A stretch of 64,000 nucleotides of DNA from Photobacterium aphoticum (GCF_001029435.1 NZ_LDOV01000041.1:20452-84451), one strand, 5' to 3'; positions 27,984 to 37,755 are shown, counted from the first letter of the stretch. Numbers and translations are program-made. The notes: a model not told the origin generated them from the letters alone.

Positions 27984-28834
27984 CACTGCGATTTTCACCC
28001 CTAACACTCGCGGCTGCGCCTGTGATCATGGCGCTCGCGATACTAGGCGCTGGATTGTCGCCGTTTGTGCATGCGCAATCGCCCGTCAATATCAGTGCGA
28101 CCTATTCACTGAATACCGATAAGACAACGCAAACTGCACCGCAAGCGCTACAATTCTCGTATCCTGCCCCTGTTCGTCTCGAACAAGTACTCAGTGATAC
28201 GTTACAACATTTAACGCAACTGCCTGTTCCCGCCATACATAATGGCACTGCTGTCAGTAATCAAACCCTTTATTGGCCAGCTGCAAGTTTGTTTACCAGG
28301 TTTCCGCATCCAGATAAATCGGCCGTCATCGATGCACTTTCGACATTAATTGCCGACAGCGATACCGACGAAGCCCGTGTCTTCACCGCGCTGAAACAAC
28401 AATTGAGTGTACTGCCGATTGGCGAGCGTATTTTCACCTCACTGGACTACGATGCCGTGCGTATTGATGCCAGCGCCAACCCATTGGTGAATCAATCCGT
28501 CACACTGGTATTGCCTCCCAAACCCACACAGGTGTTAGTGCTGGGTGCCGTACAACAACCGGGCTTTTTCCCGTGGCAGCCTCGCCAATCCGTTGACGCT
28601 TATTTTGACCAAGCCCGTGTGGCGTCTTACGGCATGACACAAGCCAATAACAGTGACGCTATCGTGATCCAGCCGGATGGCACCGTTGAAACGCACACTT
28701 TTGCCTACTGGAACCACCAGCATCGTGATATTGCACCTGGCGCAACCGTGTATCTCCCTTTTGCGGATTTACCCCGAGAGGCCGCCTCACTCAATGACGA
28801 GATCGTTAACTTACTAAGGAACCGGGCCCAGTGA
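27980..28834 (+). CDS. yjbG: YjbG/GfcC-family periplasmic protein
   Basis: A 284-residue protein with a signal peptide (hydrophobic residues about 12-32, ending VHAQS). The C-terminal half contains VLVLGAVQQPGFFPWQPRQSV (about residues 189-209, key residues GAVxxPG), which resembles the SLBB-like fold of capsule-biosynthesis GfcC proteins, and TVYLPFADLP near residue 253. GfcC was suggested to act near Wza-type channels. It overlaps yjbF by four bases and yjbH by one to four. Function beyond family membership is not known. Confidence 0.87.
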   Translation: MTLRFSPLTLAAAPVIMALAILGAGLSPFVHAQSPVNISATYSLNTDKTTQTAPQALQFSYPAPVRLEQVLSDTLQHLTQLPVPAIHNGTAVSNQTLYWPAASLFTRFPHPDKSAVIDALSTLIADSDTDEARVFTALKQQLSVLPIGERIFTSLDYDAVRIDASANPLVNQSVTLVLPPKPTQVLVLGAVQQPGFFPWQPRQSVDAYFDQARVASYGMTQANNSDAIVIQPDGTVETHTFAYWNHQHRDIAPGATVYLPFADLPREAASLNDEIVNLLRNRAQ

Positions 28835-31026
28835 TGCACCCAGTACTAAAAACGTCGTTATCCGCCCTCACCTTAGCCATGCTCCCAGTGTGGCAAGCGT
28901 CTGCGGATACGTTCGATTACCCTGAATTTGTCCCATCGCAGTCTGATTTTGGTGGCGTGGGCTTAATGCAAATGCCCTCTGGCCGTGTTACCAAAGAAGG
29001 CGAACTCAGTGTGGGCGGCACCTTCAATGATGAATACCACCACTACACGGTATCACTCCAACTTTTACCTTGGTTAGAAACCACCATCCGTTACACGCTG
29101 GTGCAAGATCTGCTCTACAGTGGTGATCCGAATTTCAGTGGTGATACAAAATACACCGATAAAGGCATCGATTTTAAAGTTCGCTTGTTAGAAGAGAGCT
29201 ACTGGCTGCCAGAAACGTCTATTGGTGTACGTGATTTCGGTGGTACCGGTTTATTTGATGGTGAATTCATTGCCGCCAGTAAACATGTCGGCCCGTTCGA
29301 TTTTACGCTGGGTGTCGGTTGGGGCTATATTGGCAACAGCGGCAACTTGACTGGAGATAAATCACAAGCCGTCGATTGTGATCGAAATACCGGTTTCAAA
29401 GGTAAAGGCGGCAGCATTGATTTTGACCGCTGGTTCACCGGGTGTAGTGCCGTCTTTGGCGGGGTGGAATACCAAAGCCCATGGGCGCCATTGCGCCTGA
29501 AAGTCGAGTACGACGGCAACGATTATACCAGTGACTTCCCGGTTAACCGTCCAAACGGCATTGATATGTCACAAGACAGCAAATTCAACTACGGCGCGCT
29601 ATACCGCTTAGGGCAATGGGGTGACATTCGTTTAAGTTATGAGCGTGGAACAACCTGGACACTGGGCTTCACCCTCAATACCAACTTCAATGATATGAAG
29701 GCCATGTGGCAGGATGAACCGTTGCCGACGTATGAGGCCAATAAACGCACATCACAATCAGCCAGTGAACTCACACCCGCCCAGTGGGAGCAATTAGCAC
29801 AAGATTTGCATCAAATTGCCGGATACAAAGATCCCGCCTTGTATGCCGATGACTCCAGCATCACGGTCGTTGCGTCGCAAAGCAAGTACCGCGATCGCGA
29901 AGAAGCACAGCGCCGTGCAGGCACCCTGTTGGCGAACCAAGGGCCAACAGTAGACACGTACCGCATTATCGAAACCAATAACAGTCAACCGGTGACAGAA
30001 ACCCACATCGACAGTGACAAGTTTGCCGATGTGGCGGACTATCGCGGATTCAATACCCACATGGCGGATGCGACGACCGAGGTGGAAACGCATTCTCCTC
30101 GCGGAAAACTGTACGCCAAATCCCACAAAGACTGGGATGTGAGTGTCTCGCCAACGTTGCAACAGTCATTCGGTGGCTCGGAAGATTTCTACCTGTTTAA
30201 CATCGGTATTTCTGCCGGGGCGAATTATTGGTTTAGCGATCACGTCGAGTTAGGCGGCTCTCTCTACCTGAATATCTACGATAACTACGATAAGTTCCTG
30301 TATGAAGTACCGCCTGACGGTACAGATTTGAAACGTGTCCGTACGTTGGTGCGTCAATACATCAATGACAACCCTATTCGAATGAACAATCTGCAACTGA
30401 CCTGGATGGATAAGCTGGCGGATAACTGGTACGCCCAAGCTTATGGTGGCTACTTGGAAATGATGTTCGGTGGTGTGGGCAGTGAGATTTTATACCGCCC
30501 GCTAGGTAGCAATTGGGCATTCGGTATCGATGCAAACTACGTGGTACAGCGTGATCCTGAATCGCAGTTTGGTTTCTTCACTGAAGAAGTCCAGTTTGAT
30601 CCGCTCACCGGCAGAAACTACCGAGTACAAACGGGGGCGTTGACCGGTCATGCGACCGCGTATTACCAGCCTGACTGGTCTTGGTTACCGAATACTTTGC
30701 TGAAAGTGAGCGCCGGCCGTTACTTGACGGAAGACATCGGTGTCACCATCGATTTCTCAAAACAATTTGACAGTGGTGTGATTGCCGGTGCCTTTGTCGC
30801 GAAAACGGATCTGTCGGCGGAAGAGTTTGGTGAAGGCAGCTTCAACAAAGGCTTCTACATCTCGATCCCGTTTGATGTGATGACTGTGAAGCCAAGTACC
30901 AACCGGGCGACGATTTCTTGGCTACCGCTGTCTCGCGACGGTGGCCAGATGCTCAACCGTAAGTACCAGTTGTATAGTGTGACGGATGCACGTTCCCCAT
31001 GGTACGGGCGCAAAGCCCTCAACTGA
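28834..31026 (+). CDS. yjbH: YjbH/GfcD-family outer-membrane lipoprotein-like beta-barrel
   Basis: About 730 residues, with a signal peptide (hydrophobic to about residue 25) but no lipobox Cys; the E. coli relatives are annotated as lipoproteins, so this differs. The sequence is rich in aromatic-terminated beta-strands, starts with SDFGGVGLMQMPSGR, and ends with GQMLNRKYQLY and SPWYGRKALN, all usual for YjbH. The family is predicted to form outer-membrane barrels and is believed to take part in polysaccharide export. ATG at 28834 overlaps the yjbG stop (TGATG); GTG at 28831 is the alternative. Two hairpins follow as an operon end. Confidence 0.9.
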   Translation: MHPVLKTSLSALTLAMLPVWQASADTFDYPEFVPSQSDFGGVGLMQMPSGRVTKEGELSVGGTFNDEYHHYTVSLQLLPWLETTIRYTLVQDLLYSGDPNFSGDTKYTDKGIDFKVRLLEESYWLPETSIGVRDFGGTGLFDGEFIAASKHVGPFDFTLGVGWGYIGNSGNLTGDKSQAVDCDRNTGFKGKGGSIDFDRWFTGCSAVFGGVEYQSPWAPLRLKVEYDGNDYTSDFPVNRPNGIDMSQDSKFNYGALYRLGQWGDIRLSYERGTTWTLGFTLNTNFNDMKAMWQDEPLPTYEANKRTSQSASELTPAQWEQLAQDLHQIAGYKDPALYADDSSITVVASQSKYRDREEAQRRAGTLLANQGPTVDTYRIIETNNSQPVTETHIDSDKFADVADYRGFNTHMADATTEVETHSPRGKLYAKSHKDWDVSVSPTLQQSFGGSEDFYLFNIGISAGANYWFSDHVELGGSLYLNIYDNYDKFLYEVPPDGTDLKRVRTLVRQYINDNPIRMNNLQLTWMDKLADNWYAQAYGGYLEMMFGGVGSEILYRPLGSNWAFGIDANYVVQRDPESQFGFFTEEVQFDPLTGRNYRVQTGALTGHATAYYQPDWSWLPNTLLKVSAGRYLTEDIGVTIDFSKQFDSGVIAGAFVAKTDLSAEEFGEGSFNKGFYISIPFDVMTVKPSTNRATISWLPLSRDGGQMLNRKYQLYSVTDARSPWYGRKALN

Positions 31027-31066
31027 CGAGTTCTCATCAAGTTCTCAACAAGCACTCAGCCAACTT

Positions 31067-31106
31067 CAGATATTGACTCTTCAGCACACTGATGAGTCAA
31101 TATCTG
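31067..31106 (+). terminator. Inverted repeat after yjbH
   Basis: A perfect 13-bp inverted repeat (CAGATATTGACTC and its complement) with a 14-base loop follows the yjbH stop by 41 bases. It has no direct T-run; it may protect the 3' end of the message, while the next hairpin terminates. Confidence 0.5.
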
Positions 31107-31128
31107 CGAGTAAAAAGCCAATAAAAAC

Positions 31129-31161
31129 GCCGTGATGCAATCATACATCACGGCATTTTTT
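31129..31161. terminator. Bidirectional terminator between yjbH and ugd
   Basis: A 9-bp stem GCCGTGATG/CATCACGGC with an 8-base loop, followed by ATTTTTT on the plus strand and by GTTTTTATT on the minus strand. It suits both convergent genes. Confidence 0.88.
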
Positions 31162-31192
31162 ATCGTTTCAAATATGCGTTCAGGCCGTCGCT

Positions 31193-32359
31193 TTAATCCG
31201 CGCCAAACAAATCACGGGTATAGACTTTATCCGCCACATCTTCAAGTTCTTCCGCCATGCGGTTAGACACAATCACATCTGACATTTTCTTAAACGCCTC
31301 AAGATCGGTGATCACTTCAGATTGGAAGAACGCCGACTCTTTCAGCACAGGTTCATACACCACCACCGGGATCCCTTTTGCTTTAATACGCTTCATGATC
31401 CCCTGAATGGACGAGGCGCGGAAGTTGTCCGATCCGGCTTTCATGATCAAACGGTACACACCCACGACCTTCGGTTTCTTAGCGATAATCGAGTCCGCGA
31501 TAAAGTCTTTACGGGTACGGTTCGCATCCACAATCGCACCAATGATGTTATTTGGTACCTTGTGATAATTCGCCAATAGCTGCTTGGTATCTTTCGGTAG
31601 GCAGTAACCGCCGTAGCCAAATGATGGGTTGTTGTAATGATTACCAATGCGAGGATCAAGCCCAACCCCTTCAATGATCTGACGGCTATCTAAGCCATTT
31701 GCTTCAGCGTACGAATCCAACTCATTGAAGTACGCCACACGCATGGCAAGATAGGTATTTGAGAACAGTTTGACCGCTTCCGCTTCGGTTGAATCCGTAA
31801 ACAGCACAGGGACATCCTGCTTCTCTGCACCTTGTAGTAACAGGCTCGCAAATGTTTCTGCGCGTTCAGATTTCTCACCCACGATAATACGAGAAGGATG
31901 CAAATTATCGAACAAGGCACGCCCTTCACGCAAAAACTCTGGCGAGAACAAGATGTTGTCACAGCCGAACTCTTCTTTCACGCGTTGGGTATAACCCACA
32001 GGCACCGTCGATTTAATCACCATAACCGCTTGTGGGTTAATGGCCATCACATCTTTGATCACCGCTTCTACCGACGCGGTATTGAAGTAATTGGTGATCG
32101 GGTCGTAATCGGTCGGCGTGGCAATAATGACAAAATCAGCCCCTTGATAGGCCAATTGTTTGTCTGTGGTCGCGGTCAGATTAAGCGGTTTATTGGCCAG
32201 ATAATCGGAGATTTCTTTATCTTCAATCGGAGACAAGCGACGCTGAATAAGATCCACTTTCTCCTGCACAATATCCAGCGCATACACGTCATTATGCTGG
32301 GCTAACAACACAGCATTAGAAAGGCCGACATAACCTGTACCTGCAACTGTAATCTTCAT
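31193..32359 (-). CDS. ugd: UDP-glucose 6-dehydrogenase Ugd
   Basis: Oxidises UDP-glucose to UDP-glucuronate with two NAD. Motifs: ITVAGTGYVGLSNAVLL (Rossmann), FVIIATPTDYD, VIKSTVPVGYT, FSPEFLREG, and FGYGGYCLPKDTKQL with the catalytic Cys near residue 253. At 388 residues it is of the short Ugd type common in gammaproteobacteria. ATG at 32359 is preceded by GAGG seven bases upstream; the adjacent GTG is less likely. It is transcribed on its own, next to rjg, and its product could go into either polysaccharide cluster. Confidence 0.95.
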   Translation of the reverse strand: MKITVAGTGYVGLSNAVLLAQHNDVYALDIVQEKVDLIQRRLSPIEDKEISDYLANKPLNLTATTDKQLAYQGADFVIIATPTDYDPITNYFNTASVEAVIKDVMAINPQAVMVIKSTVPVGYTQRVKEEFGCDNILFSPEFLREGRALFDNLHPSRIIVGEKSERAETFASLLLQGAEKQDVPVLFTDSTEAEAVKLFSNTYLAMRVAYFNELDSYAEANGLDSRQIIEGVGLDPRIGNHYNNPSFGYGGYCLPKDTKQLLANYHKVPNNIIGAIVDANRTRKDFIADSIIAKKPKVVGVYRLIMKAGSDNFRASSIQGIMKRIKAKGIPVVVYEPVLKESAFFQSEVITDLEAFKKMSDVIVSNRMAEELEDVADKVYTRDLFGAD

Positions 32360-32556
32360 CACTTAACCTCAAAATCAATCGTATCCGTGAATAATAACAA
32401 AATACCCTTGCGTAATGTTGACCGGAGTAAACAAAATCAATGGTATTGCTGTTATTAACGATAGATCTCACTGAAGAAAAAGGACAAAAAAAGTACAATG
32501 CAGGCATCAAAGCCATCAAACGAGTCTGAAGATTGGCTTGAACGAAACGTTAAGAT

Positions 32557-33966
32557 TTAACTTAACGTCTCGCTATTGCACACTTTGTTCACTCGCGCAG
32601 CCAATTTTATATCGCATTCCGGCTTAACCGCTTTTAAGCGAGCAGCTAAACACGCTTGTGCCCGTTCATCGCCATGTACAAGATAAATCGTTGACGGACC
32701 GCAATCAATATTGGACACAAACTGGCACAATTCAGCCTGATCAGCATGCGCGGAATATCCAGACAATTCATGGATCTGCGCCGCGACCTGAACGTGGGTT
32801 TGCTGAATATCCACACTCGTTTCACCCGCTAACAAACGCTGTCCTAACGTACCTTGTGCTTGATACCCAACCATCACCACGTCTGTTCTCGCATCCGGCA
32901 ATAACGCTTTGAGATAGTTCAAGATACGCCCGCCGGTACACATGCCACTGGCTGCCACCACAATCGCGGGTTCACCGGTTGACTGCAAGCGTCTCACCAG
33001 CTCTTCGTGATCGTAATGCGATTCCACCGTCACACATTGTGAAAATGACAGAGGGTGCCGCCCTAATGTCATCTTCTGTTTGGCCTCTTTGGCCCAAAGC
33101 CGCTGAAAATGGGTATATTGTTGGGTGATTTGCGATGCTAATGGCGAATCTAAAATCACCGGAATATTTTGCCATTTGATCGGCGCAAAATCTTCGTTGT
33201 CCACATCAGCCAGAAAACAACTCTCCGCCATGATGGTTTCGATATCAAACAACAACTCTTGTGTTCGACCCACACTGAATGCCGGGATCAAAATGACACC
33301 ACCATTTTGCAGCGAACGACTGATAATTTGCATCAACTTGGTGTTTCTGTCTGTTTTCCGATCATGCACACGATCACCGTATGTACTTTCCAGCACTAAC
33401 GTATCCGCTTTTTTCGGGGAACAAGGATCAACGAGCAATGGGGTATTTGACGGACCAAGATCCCCAGAAAACACCACCTTATGTCCATCTGGTAACTCTA
33501 ACTCAATGTAAGCCGATCCCAATATGTGACCCGCTTGACGAAAATAACATTTAATGCGTTCCCCAGAAGGCAGTGTGATCGGGGCTAAACAGTCAAACGG
33601 CACTGGCCTTAACAGCGAATTGACTAATGAGATAAACTGCTGACGCTGCGCATGATTGAGATTCAGTTGGATCTTTAATCCATCATCCAACATCAGGGGT
33701 AACAAGGCAGCCGTCGCTTCCGTGGCATAAATAGGCCCACGAAAGCCTGCTGCTAACAGCCATGGAATACGACCGATGTGATCTATGTGGCAATGTGTCA
33801 ATAACAATGCCTGAATGTGCGTAATCGAGAACTCAATATTCAGTGGCTTGTGTGCTTCTGCACCTTGAAAAAGACCACAATCAACCAGAATGCCATATTC
33901 TTTCCAACGAAGTTCATGACATGAACCTGTCACGCCTTCATAGGCACCATGATGAAAAATCTGCAC
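32557..33966 (-). CDS. rjg: MBL-fold/beta-CASP RNA-processing exonuclease (rjg)
   Basis: The 469-residue protein has LLTHCHIDHIGRIP (HxHxDH, about residues 56-69), AGHILGSAYIEL, VFSGDLG (motif 4) and, in the beta-CASP domain, GMCTGGRILNYL and SGYSAHADQAEL (about 400-411). The family includes CPSF/RNase J-like nucleases. In Vibrio cholerae the homologue rjg ('right junction gene', mRNA 3'-end processing factor) marks the right border of the O-antigen locus; its place beside ugd here agrees. Its own role need not concern polysaccharide. Confidence 0.88.
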   Translation of the reverse strand: MQIFHHGAYEGVTGSCHELRWKEYGILVDCGLFQGAEAHKPLNIEFSITHIQALLLTHCHIDHIGRIPWLLAAGFRGPIYATEATAALLPLMLDDGLKIQLNLNHAQRQQFISLVNSLLRPVPFDCLAPITLPSGERIKCYFRQAGHILGSAYIELELPDGHKVVFSGDLGPSNTPLLVDPCSPKKADTLVLESTYGDRVHDRKTDRNTKLMQIISRSLQNGGVILIPAFSVGRTQELLFDIETIMAESCFLADVDNEDFAPIKWQNIPVILDSPLASQITQQYTHFQRLWAKEAKQKMTLGRHPLSFSQCVTVESHYDHEELVRRLQSTGEPAIVVAASGMCTGGRILNYLKALLPDARTDVVMVGYQAQGTLGQRLLAGETSVDIQQTHVQVAAQIHELSGYSAHADQAELCQFVSNIDCGPSTIYLVHGDERAQACLAARLKAVKPECDIKLAARVNKVCNSETLS

Positions 33967-34466
33967 GTAAGAATCCTCAGATAATGAATGTGGGCATCAT
34001 GGCAAAATCCCCTTCTCGCCTAAAGAGGATTGCTGGTTTGCACGACCCACTTCACGAAAATAGTAACAACCGCAATGTACAGAATCACTCAGATAGAACA
34101 CATTTAACACATCAAACTTTTCTGGTGAAAGTCAACTTTTTATCTATAGTTAAAAAGCACAAATTAATGATGACTGTGCAATATTCTCTTTAGTCATCAA
34201 TGACTAAATCGCTATAAATCACTGCAGAAGCATACTTATTTGATAGAACGAAGCACAGAATAGAGCTCTCTGAACTTTTTGAAACTGACCGATAGCATAT
34301 CCATTGCTTGTCTCTGAATGATGGTAAGTTTCAAGCATAACCGTTCGGGCATAAATTGACGTTTAATATTGCTATAAACATTGAATGGTTCAAGAGGAAA
34401 ACAAACTGATCAAAACACAACCTTTGCGTTTTTTGAGTACTCAGTTTACGAGAGCAAACGCAACGT
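33967..34466. other. 500-bp gap between rjg and wzb
   Basis: No gene is supported. It should contain the rjg promoter. An inverted repeat TGATGACT/AGTCATCA lies at 34168-34199 and a smaller TAGTCA/TGACTA at 34191-34206; their meaning is unknown. Confidence 0.5.
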
Positions 34467-34493
34467 AAAAAAAGCAGCAAGTTATTTGCTGCT
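34467..34493 (-). terminator. Rho-independent terminator of wzb
   Basis: On the minus strand the stem AGCAGCAA/TTGCTGCT (8 bp, 5-base loop) is followed directly by a run of six T. It lies about 35 bases after the wzb stop. Confidence 0.88.
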
Positions 34494-34527
34494 ATTTTTA
34501 ACGAATAATGAGCCTTGAAAATGACGT

Positions 34528-34956
34528 TTAAAGCTTCTTAGCCCACGCTTGGGCTGACTCATCAATCAATTGATAGGCAAAATCAAAGGCTTCACGACTT
34601 TGACGATAAGGATCGGGAATGTCTTTTTGCCCAATCCATTGACCGAACAACATGGTTTTACCCCGCGCTTCCGGCGCAATACCAGTCACCGCTTCAATGT
34701 GACCTTTTTCCATGACAAGGATCAAGTCATACTCTTTGCATAGTTCACTGGTTAGCTGTTGAGCCACATGCCCATCCAGACTGATACCATGTTCTTGGGC
34801 AACCATCGCAGCCATTTTGTCAGCGGGTTTGCCCACCAGTGCACCAACGCCGGCAGAGGCGATGTGCTTGTGGGGGAGATGATGCTTAAGCAGATACTCA
34901 CCAGAAGGTGAACGACAGATATTTCCCACACATACAACCAAAATCTTATTAAACAT
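34528..34956 (-). CDS. wzb: Low-molecular-weight protein-tyrosine phosphatase Wzb
   Basis: Dephosphorylates the tyrosine tail of Wzc, which is needed for cycling of capsule polymerisation. The 142-residue protein has the catalytic loop VCVGNICRSPSGE (CX5R, Cys9-Arg15) and the general acid in KDIPDPYRQ (about residue 114). Normally wzb lies between wza and wzc; here it is a single transcription unit about 8.7 kb away beyond yjbEFGH, ugd and rjg, on the same strand as wzc and divergent from the third wecA. It may serve the Wzc here or another BY-kinase in the genome. Confidence 0.93.
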   Translation of the reverse strand: MFNKILVVCVGNICRSPSGEYLLKHHLPHKHIASAGVGALVGKPADKMAAMVAQEHGISLDGHVAQQLTSELCKEYDLILVMEKGHIEAVTGIAPEARGKTMLFGQWIGQKDIPDPYRQSREAFDFAYQLIDESAQAWAKKL

Positions 34957-35458
34957 CCATTTCGCGTCCTTTAACCATTGACAAGGACAACCATATTAAC
35001 CCTTGCCAGAAATACACAAAAAAACATTAAAAATCAATAACATAAAACAATAACAAGAAGATCACAATAACAGTCACCATCAAGTTAGTATATTATTTAG
35101 AAGTCAATTTCTTTCCTCTAGCACGTAAATTTAAATTCCATATCTGTTCTATTCTACAGGTACAGCATTGAGACTTTAAACTCGAAAAACCAAATTTAAC
35201 CATTTAAAAACAAACACTTGAATAAAAAAAGAATAGTATCTAATAAGACCTCTCGCACCATGCATTACATAGATTGATAAATCAAATCCTTTACATAAAA
35301 TCAACATAAAGCAAAAAATGTGAAGTCACTCGTTCAAAAAAACACCAACAATCAAACTGTTGTGCCATAATCGTATTAAATTGATAGACAAAAGATGCGA
35401 CACTGTCGTGTTTCACGTATAATGTTTAGTCACTTTTATTTTATGCTGTAGAAAATGT
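34957..35458. other. Divergent promoter region between wzb and wecA copy 3
   Basis: About 500 bp, AT-rich, no gene. TATAAT at 35418-35423, 36 bases before the wecA start, could be a -10 element, but no good -35 is seen at the usual distance. No ops element was found on either strand. Confidence 0.5.
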
Positions 35459-36502
35459 ATGGTTATTGACCTTTTCTTTGTGTTCTTTTCATCGCTTACA
35501 GCTCTGTTTCTTCTAAGAAAATTGGCAAAGCGCATTGGTTTGGTCGATATCCCTAACAATCGCAAATGCCACATGGTCCCAACCCCTCTCGTAGGAGGTA
35601 TTGCGGTATGGTTAACCCTAACTCAATATTTTTATTATAAAAACTTATTTGAACATACTGATCTTTTCCTTCTTTGCATCAGTCTGTTAACCCTTATTGG
35701 CGCACTTGATGATAAATTCGAGATCAGAGCTAGCATCCGAATGGTTATACAGGCCGCTCTATCTGTAGGGATGATGTACTTCGCTCAAATTGAGTTGCAC
35801 ACCTTAGGCAATATGTTCGGTACAGGGGAAATATTTCTAGGAAACTGGGGATACATCATCACCATCCTGGCTGTTATCGGTGCTATCAATGCTTTTAACA
35901 TGGTTGACGGTATCGACGGACTCCTTGGTGGTTTGTCAATGATTTCATTTTCCAGCTTAGCAATCATTCTCTATTTTGATAACCAGACATCACTTGCTTA
36001 TGCTTTACTTATCGTCGTTGTAGCGATTTTGCCCTATGTCATGTTTAATCTGGGCTGGCTCGGCAAAAAGCGTAAAGTATTCATGGGAGACGCAGGCAGT
36101 ATGTTGATTGGCTTCACCATCATCTGGATGTTGTTACTCGCCAGTCAAAATGATAGTGTTTCACCACTACGCCCTGTTACTGCGCTATGGTTAATTGCCA
36201 TTCCCTTGATGGATATGGCAGCTATCATCACCCGACGTGTAAAGCGAGGTGTATCGCCATTTTCCCCTGATCGCGAACACTTACACCATTTATTTCAAAA
36301 AATAGGGCTCAATGCCAATCAAACGCTCATCACAATCAACGGGTTAGCCATTGCTTTTGCCGGATTTGGTATGTATGGGGAGTATGCACAAACCCCAGAA
36401 TACATTATGTTCGCCCTGTTTATAATCAGTTATTGTATTTATAGTTTTGCCCTAGCTAAACTTAGCCATTTCATTAGTTTTCAACACGCTGACAAGTTTT
36501 AA
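35459..36502 (+). CDS. wecA: WecA-type undecaprenyl-phosphate sugar-1-phosphate transferase (copy 3)
   Basis: Polytopic enzyme that starts lipid-linked glycans. It retains GALDDKFE, NAFNMVDGIDGLLGG, VFMGDAGS and SPDREHLHHLFQKIG, but is clearly more distant from copies 1 and 2, which resemble each other, and lacks their extended C-terminal tail (347 residues). It is followed by wzz, an arrangement like wecA-wzz for O-antigen or common-antigen synthesis, so this is perhaps the core-genome copy. The start ATG at 35459 gives MVIDLFFVFF, in register with the other copies. Confidence 0.92.
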   Translation: MVIDLFFVFFSSLTALFLLRKLAKRIGLVDIPNNRKCHMVPTPLVGGIAVWLTLTQYFYYKNLFEHTDLFLLCISLLTLIGALDDKFEIRASIRMVIQAALSVGMMYFAQIELHTLGNMFGTGEIFLGNWGYIITILAVIGAINAFNMVDGIDGLLGGLSMISFSSLAIILYFDNQTSLAYALLIVVVAILPYVMFNLGWLGKKRKVFMGDAGSMLIGFTIIWMLLLASQNDSVSPLRPVTALWLIAIPLMDMAAIITRRVKRGVSPFSPDREHLHHLFQKIGLNANQTLITINGLAIAFAGFGMYGEYAQTPEYIMFALFIISYCIYSFALAKLSHFISFQHADKF

Positions 36503-36565
36503 TCAATGCAGTAAACCATTGTTTTTTGCGTTAGCTATATAGATTTCACATGTAGGACGTACTTA

Positions 36566-37714
36566 GTGAACAATAAAACACCACAACATGACCTTGCCTT
36601 ACACGCACAACAATCCAATATGGCGGTGCCATACCCACCTCATTATCAAAATGATGAGATCGATCTTGTTGAGTTAGTCAAAACACTTTGGCAAGGCAAA
36701 CTGACTATCTTACTTTCTACTGTCTTATGTGGCCTCATTGCGGTCGGTTATGCTTTATGGGCGCCTGAAGTATGGACAGCGAAAGCACGTATTATCGAAG
36801 CAAAAACCAATGACTACACCGAACTCAGTACTACGGTTAATGCCTTTACGCCTGTCTTTACGAATGACAATGAAAATGAGAGTCAAGCAAATATTAGTGC
36901 TATCCTGATAAAGGAAGTTCAAGCATCAACATTGTTCCATCACTTCATTGATGCTTACAATTCATCCATTAACAAAGAGCATTTCCTCACTCAGAATGCT
37001 CTTTTTCAAAACTATGTAGCTGAAAAAAAACTGAATGACGAAGCGATAACCCGTGCACTACATGATTGGTCCGAAAATATCAGTGCCACATCAAACGCTA
37101 AACGCGGCACAAAAGCTGACTTTTACACATTGTCATTTAATAGTTATTCTCAGGAAACCAGCTACCAACTACTTAAAGCCTATAGTTCCTATATTCATAA
37201 TTTAGTAAATAATGAAACGATTTCCAGTATCAACAGTATTATTAATGGTTACACACGAGAACTTACGGCACAATATGACATGCTTTCAAATAAAGCACAA
37301 AGAAGCTTAATGCTTGAGAAATCGAAAGCCAGTATTGCATTGCAAATTACTGCGAACGCACAACTCAAGCAACCTTTAGCCAATTACAATAATAACAATG
37401 ACTTGTTTGATGTCGCATTGGGTGAAAATGCAAACAAAGCCAAGCTTGATGCCCTAAATAATTTGAAAGATCTAACTCTTTTTGAGCCAGACTTAATCAC
37501 TGTCACTTCAAAACTGGATTTCTTGTCTAAAAACACCGGTATTGATAAAGACATTCATTTTCAATCAGTAAGATATATTGATGAAATTGCAATGCCATTA
37601 TCAAGAGATAAACCGAAGCGAGCATTAATCACGGTTCTAGGTGTGTTGTTAGGCGGAATGCTCGGTGTTGCTATCGTTTTGATTCGCCACACAGTAAGAA
37701 AATATAACGCATAA
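36566..37714 (+). CDS. wzz: Wzz-type chain-length determinant
   Basis: The 382-residue protein has DEIDLVELVKTLWQGKLTIL (residues 30-49) leading into the first membrane segment, a long helical periplasmic region, and a second membrane segment near 355-375 preceded by PLSRDKPKRALI, the proline-rich motif of Wzz proteins. No kinase domain follows, unlike Wzc. GTG is the start, with AGGA eight bases before it. It lies 63 bp after wecA copy 3, so they form an operon. Wzz sets the modal length of Wzy-made chains; which chain is unknown. Confidence 0.88.
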   Translation: MNNKTPQHDLALHAQQSNMAVPYPPHYQNDEIDLVELVKTLWQGKLTILLSTVLCGLIAVGYALWAPEVWTAKARIIEAKTNDYTELSTTVNAFTPVFTNDNENESQANISAILIKEVQASTLFHHFIDAYNSSINKEHFLTQNALFQNYVAEKKLNDEAITRALHDWSENISATSNAKRGTKADFYTLSFNSYSQETSYQLLKAYSSYIHNLVNNETISSINSIINGYTRELTAQYDMLSNKAQRSLMLEKSKASIALQITANAQLKQPLANYNNNNDLFDVALGENANKAKLDALNNLKDLTLFEPDLITVTSKLDFLSKNTGIDKDIHFQSVRYIDEIAMPLSRDKPKRALITVLGVLLGGMLGVAIVLIRHTVRKYNA

Positions 37715-37731
37715 TATAATTATTATATTTT

Positions 37732-37755
37732 AAATGCGGCCTTAAAGCCGCATTT
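37732..37755 (+). terminator. Hairpin after wzz
   Basis: A 9-bp stem AAATGCGGC/GCCGCATTT with a 6-base loop, 18 bases after the wzz stop, followed by ATCTTTG, a poor T-run. A weak terminator that may allow reading into the next small gene. Confidence 0.6.

Noticed and set aside
33843..34193. Plus-strand frame across the rjg start
   Set aside because: Half of it is antisense to the conserved N-terminus of rjg and the rest shows no family features.
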